Of a stretch of DNA of 64,000 nucleotides, positions 10,124 to 19,243 are shown one piece after another. The stretch spans positions 1 to 64,000 of the forward strand of contig NZ_CP075191.1 of NCBI RefSeq assembly GCF_020510625.1. The letters are read 5' to 3'. Position 1 is the stretch's first letter, and every line of letters starts with the position of its first letter. The DNA comes from Ferribacterium limneticum (GTDB lineage: Bacteria > Pseudomonadota > Gammaproteobacteria > Burkholderiales > Rhodocyclaceae). The notes below the pieces were generated by a model, which saw nothing but the letters and a program-made list of their open reading frames with translations, was not told where the DNA came from and searched no databases. Both the position numbers and the translations under genes were made by a program.

Positions 10124-13100
10124 TCAGACTGGTTGCCGGGTGATGCTCATCTGCTGCAGTGTTTCCATGGCTTCATCGAATTCGTATTGGCCGATCTGGC
10201 GAGCCAGATGATCGACCAGCAGCGGGTCGAATTCCTGTTTGAGCCAGGATGATATTTGCTCGAAATAGCGTACGGCGGCCGCATCGTCATTATCGAGAAG
10301 CTGTTGAAGTTCGGCTAGCGTGCCGTGCTGTATTACCTGCAGTGGCGCTGGCGTGACCGGCGGCGTTTCCTGGCGCAGGGTTTCAGCGAGTGCCAGGACC
10401 TTGGGCAGATTTTCACCCAGCCGGAGCAACAGGCTTTCGATGGCGGCCTCGTTTCCGGGCCTGTTCTCTTTGAGGCATTCCTCAAGCTCGCCGGCCAGCC
10501 GGGCCAACCCGGTTGCCCCGATATTGCCGGCCAGGCCGCGCAGGGTATGGGCGCGCAGAATCATCGCCGCAGTGTCGCCCCTGGCTTGATCGGCCCGCAG
10601 ACATTCGACGGCGTCGCCCTGGTTTTCGTGGAAACGCAGGAGCAGGCGGTCATACATGCTGCGCTTACCTCCCATGCGGGCGAGGGCGGCAGCGCTATCG
10701 ATGTCGGCGACCGGCAGCGCCTGATCGTGGCTGGGTAGAGTCGGCAGCGGTGTCGGGGTCGTTGGCGTTAATGCCTGACCCAGCCAGTGCGACAGCGTGG
10801 CGTGGAGGACGGCAACGTCGATGGGCTTCGGAATATGGTCGTTCATGCCGACGGCCAGACAGTGCTCCCGGTCCCGGGTCAGGGCATTGGCCGTCATGGC
10901 GACGATGGGCAATTGGGCCAGCTTCAGGTCGTTGCGGATATGTTCGGTCGCGGTGTAGCCATCCATGACCGGCATGTGGCAATCCATCAGGACGAGGTCG
11001 TAGGCGTTTTGCCGTATGCGGTCGATGGCTTGCTGGCCGTTCTCGGCCACATCGACCAATAAGCCGATGTTGCCGAGCATTTCCTCGGCCAGTTCGCGGT
11101 TTACCTCGTTGTCCTCGACCAGCAATATGTGCCGGCCGGCAAATTGGCGAGAGAGTACGGCTGGCGTGATACTGGGCAGCGCCGGGGTGACTGGCGCCCG
11201 ATGCAGTGCGAGCATGATGCTGTCGAACAGCGAAGAGGGCGTGGCCGGCTTGCTGAGGATGGCGCCGACCGCGTGCTGGCCAAGGGCGGCCAGCAGTTCT
11301 TCATGGTCGTAGGCGGTGGCCATGACGATGGCGGGTGAGCTTGCCGGGGAGTTTCCCTGGCTGATCCGCTCGACCAGCGCTACCCCATCCATGCCGGGCA
11401 TTTTCCAGTCGATGATGAGCAGGCCGTAGGGCTGGCCGGCTTCAGCCGCCGTCTCCATTTCGAGCAGCGCCGCCGGTGCGCTGCGGACGGCCTGACAGGC
11501 GATGCCGAAGACCTTGAGCATGTGCTGGAAGATTTCGCAGGCGCCGGGGCTGTCATCGACAATCAGGGCGCGCAGATCGTTTGGCAGGCCGATGCGCCGC
11601 GGTGCGTCAGCCTGTTCCAGAGGGATGCCGAATGGTAGCCGGAAGGTGAAACTGCTGCCGATTCCCGGCCGGCTGCTCACGCTGATGCTGCCGCCCTGCA
11701 GGTCCACGATGCGCTTGCAGATCGACAGGCCAAGACCGGTACCGCCGTACTTGCGGGTGGTCGATGTGTCGGCCTGGGTGAAGGCGGAGAACAGTTGCGA
11801 CAGCTGCTCGACATTCATGCCAATGCCCGTATCGATGACCTCGAAGCCAAGCTCGACCGTGTTTTCCCGATTTTCAAGTCGTTTGACCGTGACCGTGATT
11901 TCACCCGCTTCGGTGAATTTGATGGCGTTGCCGACCAGATTGAGCAATACCTGGCCCAGGCGCAGGGGGTCGCCGATCAGCTGATCCGGAACTTCCGGCG
12001 CAATGTCGTAGAGCAGTTCGAGACCCCGTTCGCGGGCTTTCAGGGAACACATGTCGCTGAGGTGGCGCAGGGTGGCATCCAGGCTGAATGGTGCTTGCTC
12101 GAAATGCATCATGCCGGCTTCGATCTTGGACAGATCGAGAATGTCGTTGATGATCCCGAGCAGGCCCTTGGCCGCGTTGTCGACCTTGGTCAGGTAGTTC
12201 TTCTGGCGCGCGTTCAATTCGGTCTGCAAAGCCAGATGGGTCATGCCGATTATGGCATTCATCGGGGTCCGGATCTCGTGGCTCATGTTGGCCAGAAAAT
12301 CCGCCTTGGCAGCAGCGGCGGATTCAGCGATGGCCCGCGCCCGCTCGGCTTCGCGCTCCGCTTCCTTGAGGGCGGTGATATCGACGATGACGCCGATCAG
12401 GCCATCCGGCCGACCATCGGGGGAGCGGAAGCCGCTGACCGAATAAAGGGTGTCGTGCAGGTTTCCATCGGCACCCGGCAAACGCACTTCACGGGTAACC
12501 CGCTTGCACTCGGCAATGACCTCTTCATCTTCGGCCTGATAAGCCAGGCGAGCCTCTTCCGGGAGGTATTCGAGATCGAGCACCCGTTTGCCGACGAATT
12601 GTCGCCGGTTGACGCCAAAAAAGGCTTCATAGGCCTGGTTGCAGCCCAGAAAGTGGGTATTCGCACCCTTGTAGAAGATGGGGTTGGGAATGGTATCGAG
12701 CAGCGCTTGCAGGAAGGAGAACTGCCGGATCAGTTCGGCTTCGATCTCGCGCCGGTCGGAAACATCCAGCACGGTGATCAGCAGGGAATCGAGCTGGCCA
12801 TTCGGATCGCGGACGGCAGCGATCTGCACGTCGCCCCAGCGGGATTCGCCTTTCGGGTCAAGGAATTCGAATTCGTTGCGCAGGCTTTGCGGCTGATCGT
12901 TCCCGCTCTGGCTGAGCAGATCATTGATCCTTCCCAGTACATCCTCAGGCAGGGCAATGCTCTCCGGGTGCGAAAGCAGGGTATTGATCGGCTGGTTGAT
13001 GAATTTGGCGAAGGCCGGATTGACCAGCACCGGCTTTCGCGCCGGGTCGAGGCTGACGATGCCGACCGCCGCATTGTCGAAGACCGCCCGGAAGAAGGCT

Positions 13101-14293
13101 TCGCGTTTCTGCAGGATGTCCTGATTTTGCCGCAAGGCGAGGGTGCGCTTGGCGACCTGGTGTTCGAGCTCGATATTGGCGTCCTGCGACGCTTGCTGGG
13201 CGTGTTGCAGATGTTGGCGCATGCCTTCCAGAGCCTTGGCCAACTGGATGACTTCTCGCCAGGGGGCATCGGTGGTGACTGGCTTGCCCAGATCCAGGCT
13301 GCCGATACGGGCGCTGTCCTCGGCCAAGGCAATCAGCGGTTCGCCGAAGCGATTGGCGATGCGAATGGCGACGGCCATGCCCAGGGCGAGGGCGGAGAGG
13401 GTGATCAGGCCGAGCAGCAGCAGGTCTGAACTGGAAATCGGGACAAAATCGCTCTCCGGCGCGACCACCCCCAGCCAGATACCGCTGGCACTGCCGTCCA
13501 GTCGATGAAAAAGGCTGATCCAGTGACCATCGGGGCGATCGAAACCATGCAGGTGCTGGGCCGGATGAGGGTCCATCTGCCATAGCCGGAAGGCTTCGGC
13601 GAATTCGGGGAGATCAAGCTCTTCGGAGGTTTTCAGCAGCGCCTGGTTGATCGCATTGCGGTCGGAAAAACGCGGATCGCTGGGCGGGGCAATCAGCCGC
13701 CCCTCCTGCAGGAACAAGCCGACCTTGCCCTGAGTGCCGACCTTCATGCGGGTGGTGAATTCGGCAATGTCGATCAGACGGACGTCATGGGCGATGACGT
13801 AATTCGAGCCGTCTTCGGCCTGCCAGCGCATGGCCGCGGTGATCCCGGGTTCCTTGGTCGTGAAGAAGATGTAAGGCTCGGTCCAGAAGACGCTTTGCTC
13901 ATTGGGCAGGGCCATCGAGCCTTTGAACCACGGGCGTTCGCGGGCGTCGTAATTGCGTTCCCGCATTTCGACGTTTTCAATCTGCCGGTTCTTGTCCCAG
14001 GTGATCCAGTAGGTCTGGTTGCCCCATTCGGCCGGGTTGCTGATCCGGTTGATCCAGCGCCCGTCGTCGGTCATCAGCAGCAGGATCTCGCGGCCCGACT
14101 CGTGGGCAAAAATGACCGAGGTGATCTCGCCGTGATTGGCGATGATGGGGAAGAAAAATTCGTTGAAACGCAGTAGGCGGGTCTGATCGATATCGCTGTT
14201 TTTTCCCCAGCCCTGGCTGCTGCGCAAGGTGACCTCGACGGTCTTCAACAGGCGGGTAAAACGCGCTTCCAGCTGATCGGCGGCCAGTTGCAT
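10124..14293 (-). CDS. Hybrid sensor histidine kinase (PAS-HisKA-HATPase-REC-REC-Hpt)
   Basis: A 1389-residue membrane sensor. In order: an extracytoplasmic Cache-like sensor region, a membrane segment (LLLLGLITLSALALGMAVAI), HAMP and coiled coil, two PAS domains, HisKA with FLANMSHEIRTPMN near residue 670, HATPase with GTGLGLSICKRI, two receiver domains (Asp in LLIIDWKMPG near 961 and LVLMDCHMPV near 1101) and an Hpt domain (AHTLRGLAGN near 1248). The first ATG at 14293 leaves out the expected N-terminal membrane helix. The frame stays open upstream and encodes it (LVLRIGLLILLALAAF), with no ATG, GTG or TTG. A CTG at 14443-14441 behind AGGGAGAGG may be the true start. The HD-GYP regulator follows. 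Confidence 0.9.
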   Translation of the reverse strand: MQLAADQLEARFTRLLKTVEVTLRSSQGWGKNSDIDQTRLLRFNEFFFPIIANHGEITSVIFAHESGREILLLMTDDGRWINRISNPAEWGNQTYWITWDKNRQIENVEMRERNYDARERPWFKGSMALPNEQSVFWTEPYIFFTTKEPGITAAMRWQAEDGSNYVIAHDVRLIDIAEFTTRMKVGTQGKVGLFLQEGRLIAPPSDPRFSDRNAINQALLKTSEELDLPEFAEAFRLWQMDPHPAQHLHGFDRPDGHWISLFHRLDGSASGIWLGVVAPESDFVPISSSDLLLLGLITLSALALGMAVAIRIANRFGEPLIALAEDSARIGSLDLGKPVTTDAPWREVIQLAKALEGMRQHLQHAQQASQDANIELEHQVAKRTLALRQNQDILQKREAFFRAVFDNAAVGIVSLDPARKPVLVNPAFAKFINQPINTLLSHPESIALPEDVLGRINDLLSQSGNDQPQSLRNEFEFLDPKGESRWGDVQIAAVRDPNGQLDSLLITVLDVSDRREIEAELIRQFSFLQALLDTIPNPIFYKGANTHFLGCNQAYEAFFGVNRRQFVGKRVLDLEYLPEEARLAYQAEDEEVIAECKRVTREVRLPGADGNLHDTLYSVSGFRSPDGRPDGLIGVIVDITALKEAEREAERARAIAESAAAAKADFLANMSHEIRTPMNAIIGMTHLALQTELNARQKNYLTKVDNAAKGLLGIINDILDLSKIEAGMMHFEQAPFSLDATLRHLSDMCSLKARERGLELLYDIAPEVPDQLIGDPLRLGQVLLNLVGNAIKFTEAGEITVTVKRLENRENTVELGFEVIDTGIGMNVEQLSQLFSAFTQADTSTTRKYGGTGLGLSICKRIVDLQGGSISVSSRPGIGSSFTFRLPFGIPLEQADAPRRIGLPNDLRALIVDDSPGACEIFQHMLKVFGIACQAVRSAPAALLEMETAAEAGQPYGLLIIDWKMPGMDGVALVERISQGNSPASSPAIVMATAYDHEELLAALGQHAVGAILSKPATPSSLFDSIMLALHRAPVTPALPSITPAVLSRQFAGRHILLVEDNEVNRELAEEMLGNIGLLVDVAENGQQAIDRIRQNAYDLVLMDCHMPVMDGYTATEHIRNDLKLAQLPIVAMTANALTRDREHCLAVGMNDHIPKPIDVAVLHATLSHWLGQALTPTTPTPLPTLPSHDQALPVADIDSAAALARMGGKRSMYDRLLLRFHENQGDAVECLRADQARGDTAAMILRAHTLRGLAGNIGATGLARLAGELEECLKENRPGNEAAIESLLLRLGENLPKVLALAETLRQETPPVTPAPLQVIQHGTLAELQQLLDNDDAAAVRYFEQISSWLKQEFDPLLVDHLARQIGQYEFDEAMETLQQMSITRQPV

Positions 14294-14528
14294 CTGGGCT
14301 TCGGCCAGTCGATCGACGGTTGGCCGGCCGATCAGGTGGTAAAGGCTGATCGTGAAGGCGGCCAGTGCAAGCAGGATCAGCAGGCCGATACGCAGTACCA
14401 GACTGTTGGCGAACCCCGGCTTTCTGAAGGATATTCCGCGCAGAATCCCTCTCCCTTGATTTGATGGCTACTCGACGATAACCCTTCTTATGGCGAGGAT
14501 TTTCATTATTCTGGCATCAATGTGAGGA

Positions 14529-14557
14529 GATATACGTTTCCCGCATAAAAGTGTCAA
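14529..14557 (-). promoter_or_regulatory. Sigma-70 type promoter for the hybrid kinase operon
   Basis: On the minus strand TTGACA (14557-14552) is followed after exactly 17 bases by TATATC (14534-14529). It lies in the 280-bp space between apbE and the kinase. Transcription would begin near 14522, upstream of the proposed CTG start at 14443. Confidence 0.6.
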
Positions 14558-14574
14558 GGAAACGCTCCGCGGTG

Positions 14575-15615
14575 CTACTCGACGACGTTCAGGTCCGGTG
14601 GAGTGCCGATGAATTCCAGTCGCCGGCGCAGCGCTTCGGTGACAAAAATCCGGTTGCTGCGATCGACGCGGAGGACGAGGCCGATTTCCATTTTTTTCGC
14701 CATTTCCCGCCAGCCATCCGGCCCGGCGATGAAGATCGGCTTGGAGGCTGCGTCGGACAGGGTGCCGGCCTTCGGCCCGGCCGGGATGAGCACGGTGACG
14801 GCCTGGGTGTGATCGGCTGGATAGCCGGTGCGCGGATCGAGCAAATGGGCGTAGCGCTTGCTGTCGACTTCGAAGAAACGCTGGTAGTCGCCCGAAGTGC
14901 CGATCGCTTCGCCATCAGCCAGCATGACCGTGGCCAGCGGGCCGGGCTGGCGCGGGTGCTGGATGCCGACGCGCCAGGGTTTGCCCTCTTTGCTGCCGAG
15001 CGCCATGACGTTGCCGCCGATGTTGATCAGCGCGTTGTGGATGCCCTGGGCGCGCAGGATGGCCGCAGCGCGGTCGAGGGCGACGCCCTTGAGGTAGCCG
15101 CCGAAATCGAGGGCGACGTTGCGGTTGCGGCTGCTGATCGTTTGGCCATCGATGCCGATGTCGGCAATCGACGGTTTGCTCGCCAGCCAGTCCGTGATTT
15201 CGCTTTCGCCGGGTAGTTCGGCCTTGAACTCGTCGGCCTGGAAGCCCCAAAGCTGGATCAGCGATCCGATGCCGGGGTCGAACAGGTAGTCGCCCTGTTT
15301 CGACAGCGCCTGGGCTTCGCGGACGAATTCGGCCAGTTCTGGGGTCACTTCCTGTGGCCGACCGGAAGAAATGGCCGAATTCAAAGTCGTCAGTTGCGAC
15401 GCTTGCCACGCATGGTAGGCGCGGTGCAGGCGGTCGAATTCGCGCAGCACGGCGGCGATGGCCTTGCGGCCCTGTTCCGGATCCTCGCTGACGACCAGCA
15501 CTTCGACGCGGGTGCCGAAGACGTAGGCCTGCTGTTCCTGCAGCGGCGTGCGGCTACAGGCGGTGACTGTCAGCGCCACCAGAGCGATCAGGAAAAGCCT
15601 CAGGCGAGGCCGCAT
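14575..15615 (-). CDS. apbE: FAD:protein FMN transferase (ApbE lipoprotein)
   Basis: ApbE attaches FMN covalently to Thr/Ser of target proteins such as Nqr/Rnf subunits, acting on the periplasmic side. The 346-residue product starts with a lipoprotein signal, LIALVALTVTACS, with Cys at about residue 20. It then has the family motifs YVFGTRVEV, FDPGIGSLIQLWGF, LDFGGYLKGVALDRA, NIGGNVMALG and the metal-binding end of the domain around GTLSDAASK. The gene overlaps gshB by 16 bp and lies last in the gshA-gshB-apbE run. No Nqr or Rnf target gene is in the window. Confidence 0.95.
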   Translation of the reverse strand: MRPRLRLFLIALVALTVTACSRTPLQEQQAYVFGTRVEVLVVSEDPEQGRKAIAAVLREFDRLHRAYHAWQASQLTTLNSAISSGRPQEVTPELAEFVREAQALSKQGDYLFDPGIGSLIQLWGFQADEFKAELPGESEITDWLASKPSIADIGIDGQTISSRNRNVALDFGGYLKGVALDRAAAILRAQGIHNALINIGGNVMALGSKEGKPWRVGIQHPRQPGPLATVMLADGEAIGTSGDYQRFFEVDSKRYAHLLDPRTGYPADHTQAVTVLIPAGPKAGTLSDAASKPIFIAGPDGWREMAKKMEIGLVLRVDRSNRIFVTEALRRRLEFIGTPPDLNVVE

Positions 15616-16619
15616 GCGTGTTCGACTGCCGTGATGAAAGCGCCGGCCGCATCGAAGCCGGACTGCTGGCGGATCTCGACCATGCAGGTCGGGCTGGTGA
15701 CGTTGATTTCGGTCAGGTAGTCGCCGATGACGTCGATGCCGATCAGCATCAAGCCACGCTTGAAGAGCACGGGGCCGATGGCTTCGGCGATTTCCCGGTC
15801 ACGCGCCGATAGCTCCTGGGCAACGCCCGTGCCGCCGACGGCCAGATTGCCGCGCGTTTCACCGGCTTTGGGAATGCGCGCCAGGCACCACGGCACCGGT
15901 TTGCCGGCAATGAGCAGGATGCGCTTGTCGCCGGCAGCGATTTCCGGCACGTAGCGCTGCGCCATGATCGTTCGCGCGCCGTCGTTGGTCAGCGTTTCGA
16001 CGATGACATTGCGGTTAGGATCGTTGCGATGGACGCGAAAAATCTGGCTGCCGCCCATGCCGTCGAGCGGCTTGAGGATGACGTCGCGCTGCTCGTCGAT
16101 GAAATGGTGGATTTGCGCCATGCTGCGCGTCGCCATGGTCGCCGGCGAAAAATGGGCAAATTCCATGATCGCCAGTTTTTCGGAATGATTGCGCAGCGCC
16201 CGCGGCCGGTTGAAGACCTTGACGCCGTCTTCCTCGGCTCTTTCAAGCAGCCAGGTAGCGGTCAGGTATTCGAAATCGAAGGGCGGATCCTTGCGCATGA
16301 TGACCGCATCGAAGGCCTTCAGCGGCATCCATTCGCGGCCGGTTTCGCGGTACCAGTCGTGGTCGTCCGGGCGCAGGTGGAGGTGCAGCGCCTCGCCCGA
16401 AACGCCGCCAACATGCGCAGCGTCCGGCTTGCGCCAGCCGAGCGTCGCGGCATCGATGGCGAAAACCTCATGGCCGTGGTTTTCGGCCGCCCGCATCATG
16501 GCCACCGAAGAATCCTTCCAGGCCTTCAGGTGATCGAGCGGGTCGAGAACAAAAGCCAGTTTCAGCGACTGGCTGCTGCCGCCCAGCAGGTGTTTTTCAA
16601 AGTGTAGTTGCTGAGCCAT
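15600..16619 (-). CDS. gshB: Glutathione synthetase
   Basis: GshB joins gamma-glutamylcysteine and glycine with ATP, the second step of glutathione synthesis. The 339-residue ATP-grasp protein has LKLAFVLDPLDHLK at residues 19-32, MRKDPPFDFEYL, the ATP-binding ILKPLDGMGGSQIFR and the C-terminal INVTSPTCMVEI. The usual GshB start aligns with LKLAF, so there is a short N-terminal extension from the ATG at 16619; no ATG exists nearer to the conserved start. It lies 6 bp after gshA and overlaps apbE at its 3' end. Confidence 0.97.
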   Translation of the reverse strand: MAQQLHFEKHLLGGSSQSLKLAFVLDPLDHLKAWKDSSVAMMRAAENHGHEVFAIDAATLGWRKPDAAHVGGVSGEALHLHLRPDDHDWYRETGREWMPLKAFDAVIMRKDPPFDFEYLTATWLLERAEEDGVKVFNRPRALRNHSEKLAIMEFAHFSPATMATRSMAQIHHFIDEQRDVILKPLDGMGGSQIFRVHRNDPNRNVIVETLTNDGARTIMAQRYVPEIAAGDKRILLIAGKPVPWCLARIPKAGETRGNLAVGGTGVAQELSARDREIAEAIGPVLFKRGLMLIGIDVIGDYLTEINVTSPTCMVEIRQQSGFDAAGAFITAVEHACGLA

Positions 16620-16625
16620 GCCGAC

Positions 16626-17912
16626 TCAGACGTCTTCCGGCGCGGTGCGTTCCAGCTCAATGGCAGCCGCCAGGCAGGCCAGACGACCGACCACGCCGTA
16701 GGCGTAGAAGCGGTTGGGTGGCGAGTCCGGATTGCCGCAGCGGTAGTCGGGCATGTTGCAGCCGGTGTCGAAGGCCAGCGGCTCGAAATGCATGCCCGGC
16801 GCGTTGAGGTTCTCGTCCTTGCCGCGCCCGGTATGTACGCGATAGAAGCCACCGACCACGTAACGGTCGATCATGTAGATGACCGGCTCGGCGACCGCCT
16901 CGTTCAGCGTTTCAAACGAATGCACGCCTTCCTGGATCAGCACCTCGGAGACTTCGAGGCCTTCCTTGACGACGCTCATCTTGTTGCGCTGCTTGCGGTT
17001 CAGCGCGATGACCTCGTCGACGTTGCGCACCGTCATCACGCCCATGCCGTAGGTGCCGGCATCGGCCTTGACGACGACGTAGGGCGTCTCTTCGATGTCG
17101 TACTCGCGGTACTTTTCCTTGACGATGTCGAGCACGGCCGAGACGTTGGCGGCCAGACATTCCTCGCCCTGACGCTCGTGAAAATTGATGCTGCGACAGA
17201 CCGAAAAGGCCGGGTTGATGCGCCACGGATCGATGCCGATGGCCTTGGCGAAATCGTTGGCGACCTGGTCGTAGGCGGCGAAGTGGTTGGATTTGCGGCG
17301 TACGGCCCAGCCGGCATGCACCGGCGGCAGCACGACCTGTTCGTTCAGCCCTTGCAGGATGGCAGGAATGCCGGCCGACAGGTCGTTGTTGAGCAGGATG
17401 GCGCAGGGATCGAAGCCGTCCAGCCCGAGGCGGTGCGGTGTGCGGACCAGCGGTTCGAGCAGCAGGCTCTGGCCGTTCGGCAAGTCGACGGTCGTCGGCT
17501 GGGTGATCTCCGGGTTCAGCGAACCGAGGCGCACATTCAGCCCGGTCTGCTTGAGGATGGCGGCGATCTGGGCGACGTTCTGCAGGTAGAACTGATTGCG
17601 CGTGTGGTTCTCGGGAATCAGCAGCAGGCTGCGCGCTTCCGGGCAGAATTTCTCGATGGCGCTCATCGCCGCCTGCACGCAGAGCGGCAGGAAGGCCGGA
17701 TTCAGGTTGTTGAAGCCGCCGGGGAACAGGTTGGTATCGACCGGCGCCAGCTTGAAACCGGAATTGCGCAGATCGACCGATGAGTAGAACGGTGGCGTGT
17801 GTTCCAGCCACTGGCTGCGCAGCCACTGCTCGATCTGCGGGCTGGCCGCGAGGAAGCGACGCTCGAGTTCGAGCAGGGGGCCGGTGAGGGCGGTAGTGAG
17901 GTGTGGAACCAT
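16626..17912 (-). CDS. gshA: Glutamate-cysteine ligase (Acidithiobacillus/betaproteobacterial type)
   Basis: GshA makes gamma-glutamylcysteine, the first and limiting step of glutathione synthesis. The 428-residue sequence resembles the type first defined in Acidithiobacillus, which is distinct from the E. coli GshA family: PPFYSSVDLRNSGFKLAPVD, TNLFPGGFNNLN, PENHTRNQFYLQNV and, later, VVKADAGTYGMGVMTV. It is followed by gshB after 6 bp, and this pairing supports the assignment. The ATG at 17912 is chosen as the first in frame; no strong ribosome site precedes it. Confidence 0.94.
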   Translation of the reverse strand: MVPHLTTALTGPLLELERRFLAASPQIEQWLRSQWLEHTPPFYSSVDLRNSGFKLAPVDTNLFPGGFNNLNPAFLPLCVQAAMSAIEKFCPEARSLLLIPENHTRNQFYLQNVAQIAAILKQTGLNVRLGSLNPEITQPTTVDLPNGQSLLLEPLVRTPHRLGLDGFDPCAILLNNDLSAGIPAILQGLNEQVVLPPVHAGWAVRRKSNHFAAYDQVANDFAKAIGIDPWRINPAFSVCRSINFHERQGEECLAANVSAVLDIVKEKYREYDIEETPYVVVKADAGTYGMGVMTVRNVDEVIALNRKQRNKMSVVKEGLEVSEVLIQEGVHSFETLNEAVAEPVIYMIDRYVVGGFYRVHTGRGKDENLNAPGMHFEPLAFDTGCNMPDYRCGNPDSPPNRFYAYGVVGRLACLAAAIELERTAPEDV

Positions 17913-17979
17913 GTGCTGTGTCTCAATCCGAGGTTTTTATTTTGGTGGCAAATCTTACACCGCAGTGCAGCAATTGGGA

Positions 17980-19113
17980 TTACAGCCGGTAGTCGGCCTG
18001 GGCCAGCCGTTGCAGGCGGGTGATCACGTCGGCGAAGTCATTTTCGCTTTCGGCGACCTCGTCGAAGTAGCGCTGGGTATCATCGACCGCGTGGCGGATC
18101 AGATCGTCCATGTAGTCCACTTGTACTTCGGTGAGGCCTAGCGTCAGTATTGTTCGGCCCAACTGTTCGATGCTTTCGAGCAGCACTGCCTGGCCCTTGC
18201 GATGGCTGGTGCCGGAATGACGCGTGGCTTGCTGCATGGCGGCTTTAAGTTCATCCAGTGCGGCTTCGATGCCCTGTTTCTGCAGGTCGCGTTCGATGGC
18301 GGCATCCAGCGCCGCCATCCGCATGTCGGCACTTTCGGTCAGCACCGCCAGGTGATCGCGCAGGCGGCCGACCTTGTCCGGATCATCCACCGGCAGGTTT
18401 TCAACCAGCAGGGAGACATGGTCGAAGTTGATCACGGCCCGCGAACCCATCTCGAAGATGCGGCCGATATCGCGCAGCTTTTCCAGCACCGCTGCCTGCA
18501 TGGCCGTCATGGGCCCCTCGGCATTCAGTGCTACCTGCTCATGCCGGCCACGGACTTGAACGGCGCCTTGCAGGCCCCAGGCTTTCATGGCGGCGACCAG
18601 CCGGGCGGCAATGGCCGAATAGCTGGTGGCCTGAGCCGATTTGCGCAGGAATTCGATGACTACGCCAAGGTCACCCATGCTGGTCATGGCCGCAAAGGCG
18701 ACGCGCTGCGCATCGGTAGACTGGCTGGCCAGGGTGCGCACCTTTTCGCGCAACTCAATGGCGTTGCCGAGCTTGTGGCGCAATTCGTGCGCGGCGATCG
18801 GCTTGGTCAGGAAATCGTCGCCACCCGCGTCGTAGGCGGCAACGCGTTCCGGCGTGGTGTCGTGAGCCGAGACGAAAATGACCGGTATTTCGGCACCGCG
18901 CGCCTGCTCGCGGAAGCGGCGGCAGGTGTCGTAACCGCTGAGTCCGGGCATTTCGATGTCGAGCAGCACGGCGTCGAAAGAAGCTTCGCTGGCCAGAAAG
19001 GCTGTCCCGCTGTCGAATGATTCGACCTGGTAATCCTTCTCCAGCAGGCGGGTCAGGATCATGCGCTGGGGGGGATTGTCCTCGACGATGGCAACACGAA
19101 AAAGCTGGCTCAT
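17980..19113 (-). CDS. Response regulator with uncharacterised C-terminal region
   Basis: 377 residues. The N-terminal receiver domain has VAIVEDNPPQR, the phospho-Asp in VLLDIEMPGLSG near residue 52 and the KPI motif near 103. The remaining roughly 250 residues are helical, contain a possible degenerate GAF-like segment (GLQGAVQVRGRHEQ) and have no recognisable output motif: no HTH, GGDEF, EAL or HD-GYP. The start at 19113 (MSQLFRV) is preferred over an upstream in-frame extension because it opens exactly at the receiver fold. No histidine kinase is adjacent. It is divergent from ybiT. Confidence 0.85.
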   Translation of the reverse strand: MSQLFRVAIVEDNPPQRMILTRLLEKDYQVESFDSGTAFLASEASFDAVLLDIEMPGLSGYDTCRRFREQARGAEIPVIFVSAHDTTPERVAAYDAGGDDFLTKPIAAHELRHKLGNAIELREKVRTLASQSTDAQRVAFAAMTSMGDLGVVIEFLRKSAQATSYSAIAARLVAAMKAWGLQGAVQVRGRHEQVALNAEGPMTAMQAAVLEKLRDIGRIFEMGSRAVINFDHVSLLVENLPVDDPDKVGRLRDHLAVLTESADMRMAALDAAIERDLQKQGIEAALDELKAAMQQATRHSGTSHRKGQAVLLESIEQLGRTILTLGLTEVQVDYMDDLIRHAVDDTQRYFDEVAESENDFADVITRLQRLAQADYRL

Positions 19114-19151
19114 GCCGGCGCTCCTGATTGAATGGCAATTTTGACAAAAAT

Positions 19152-19180
19152 ACCATAGCTGGCCGCTGCTGTCACCGCAA
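19152..19180 (-). promoter_or_regulatory. Possible sigma-70 promoter for the response regulator gene
   Basis: On the minus strand TTGCGG (19180-19175), a 17-base spacer, then TATGGT (19157-19152), about 40 bp before the ATG. The match is moderate. Confidence 0.35.
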
Positions 19181-19243
19181 GTCCTTGAAAAAAGGTAAAA
19201 TTCGCGCCTTCGTTTTACCGCTTTACAGCAGATCGGAATTCCA

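Noticed and set aside
11795..13429. Long plus-strand frame opposite the hybrid kinase
   Set aside because: It mirrors the kinase coding sequence and has no family similarity or ribosome site.
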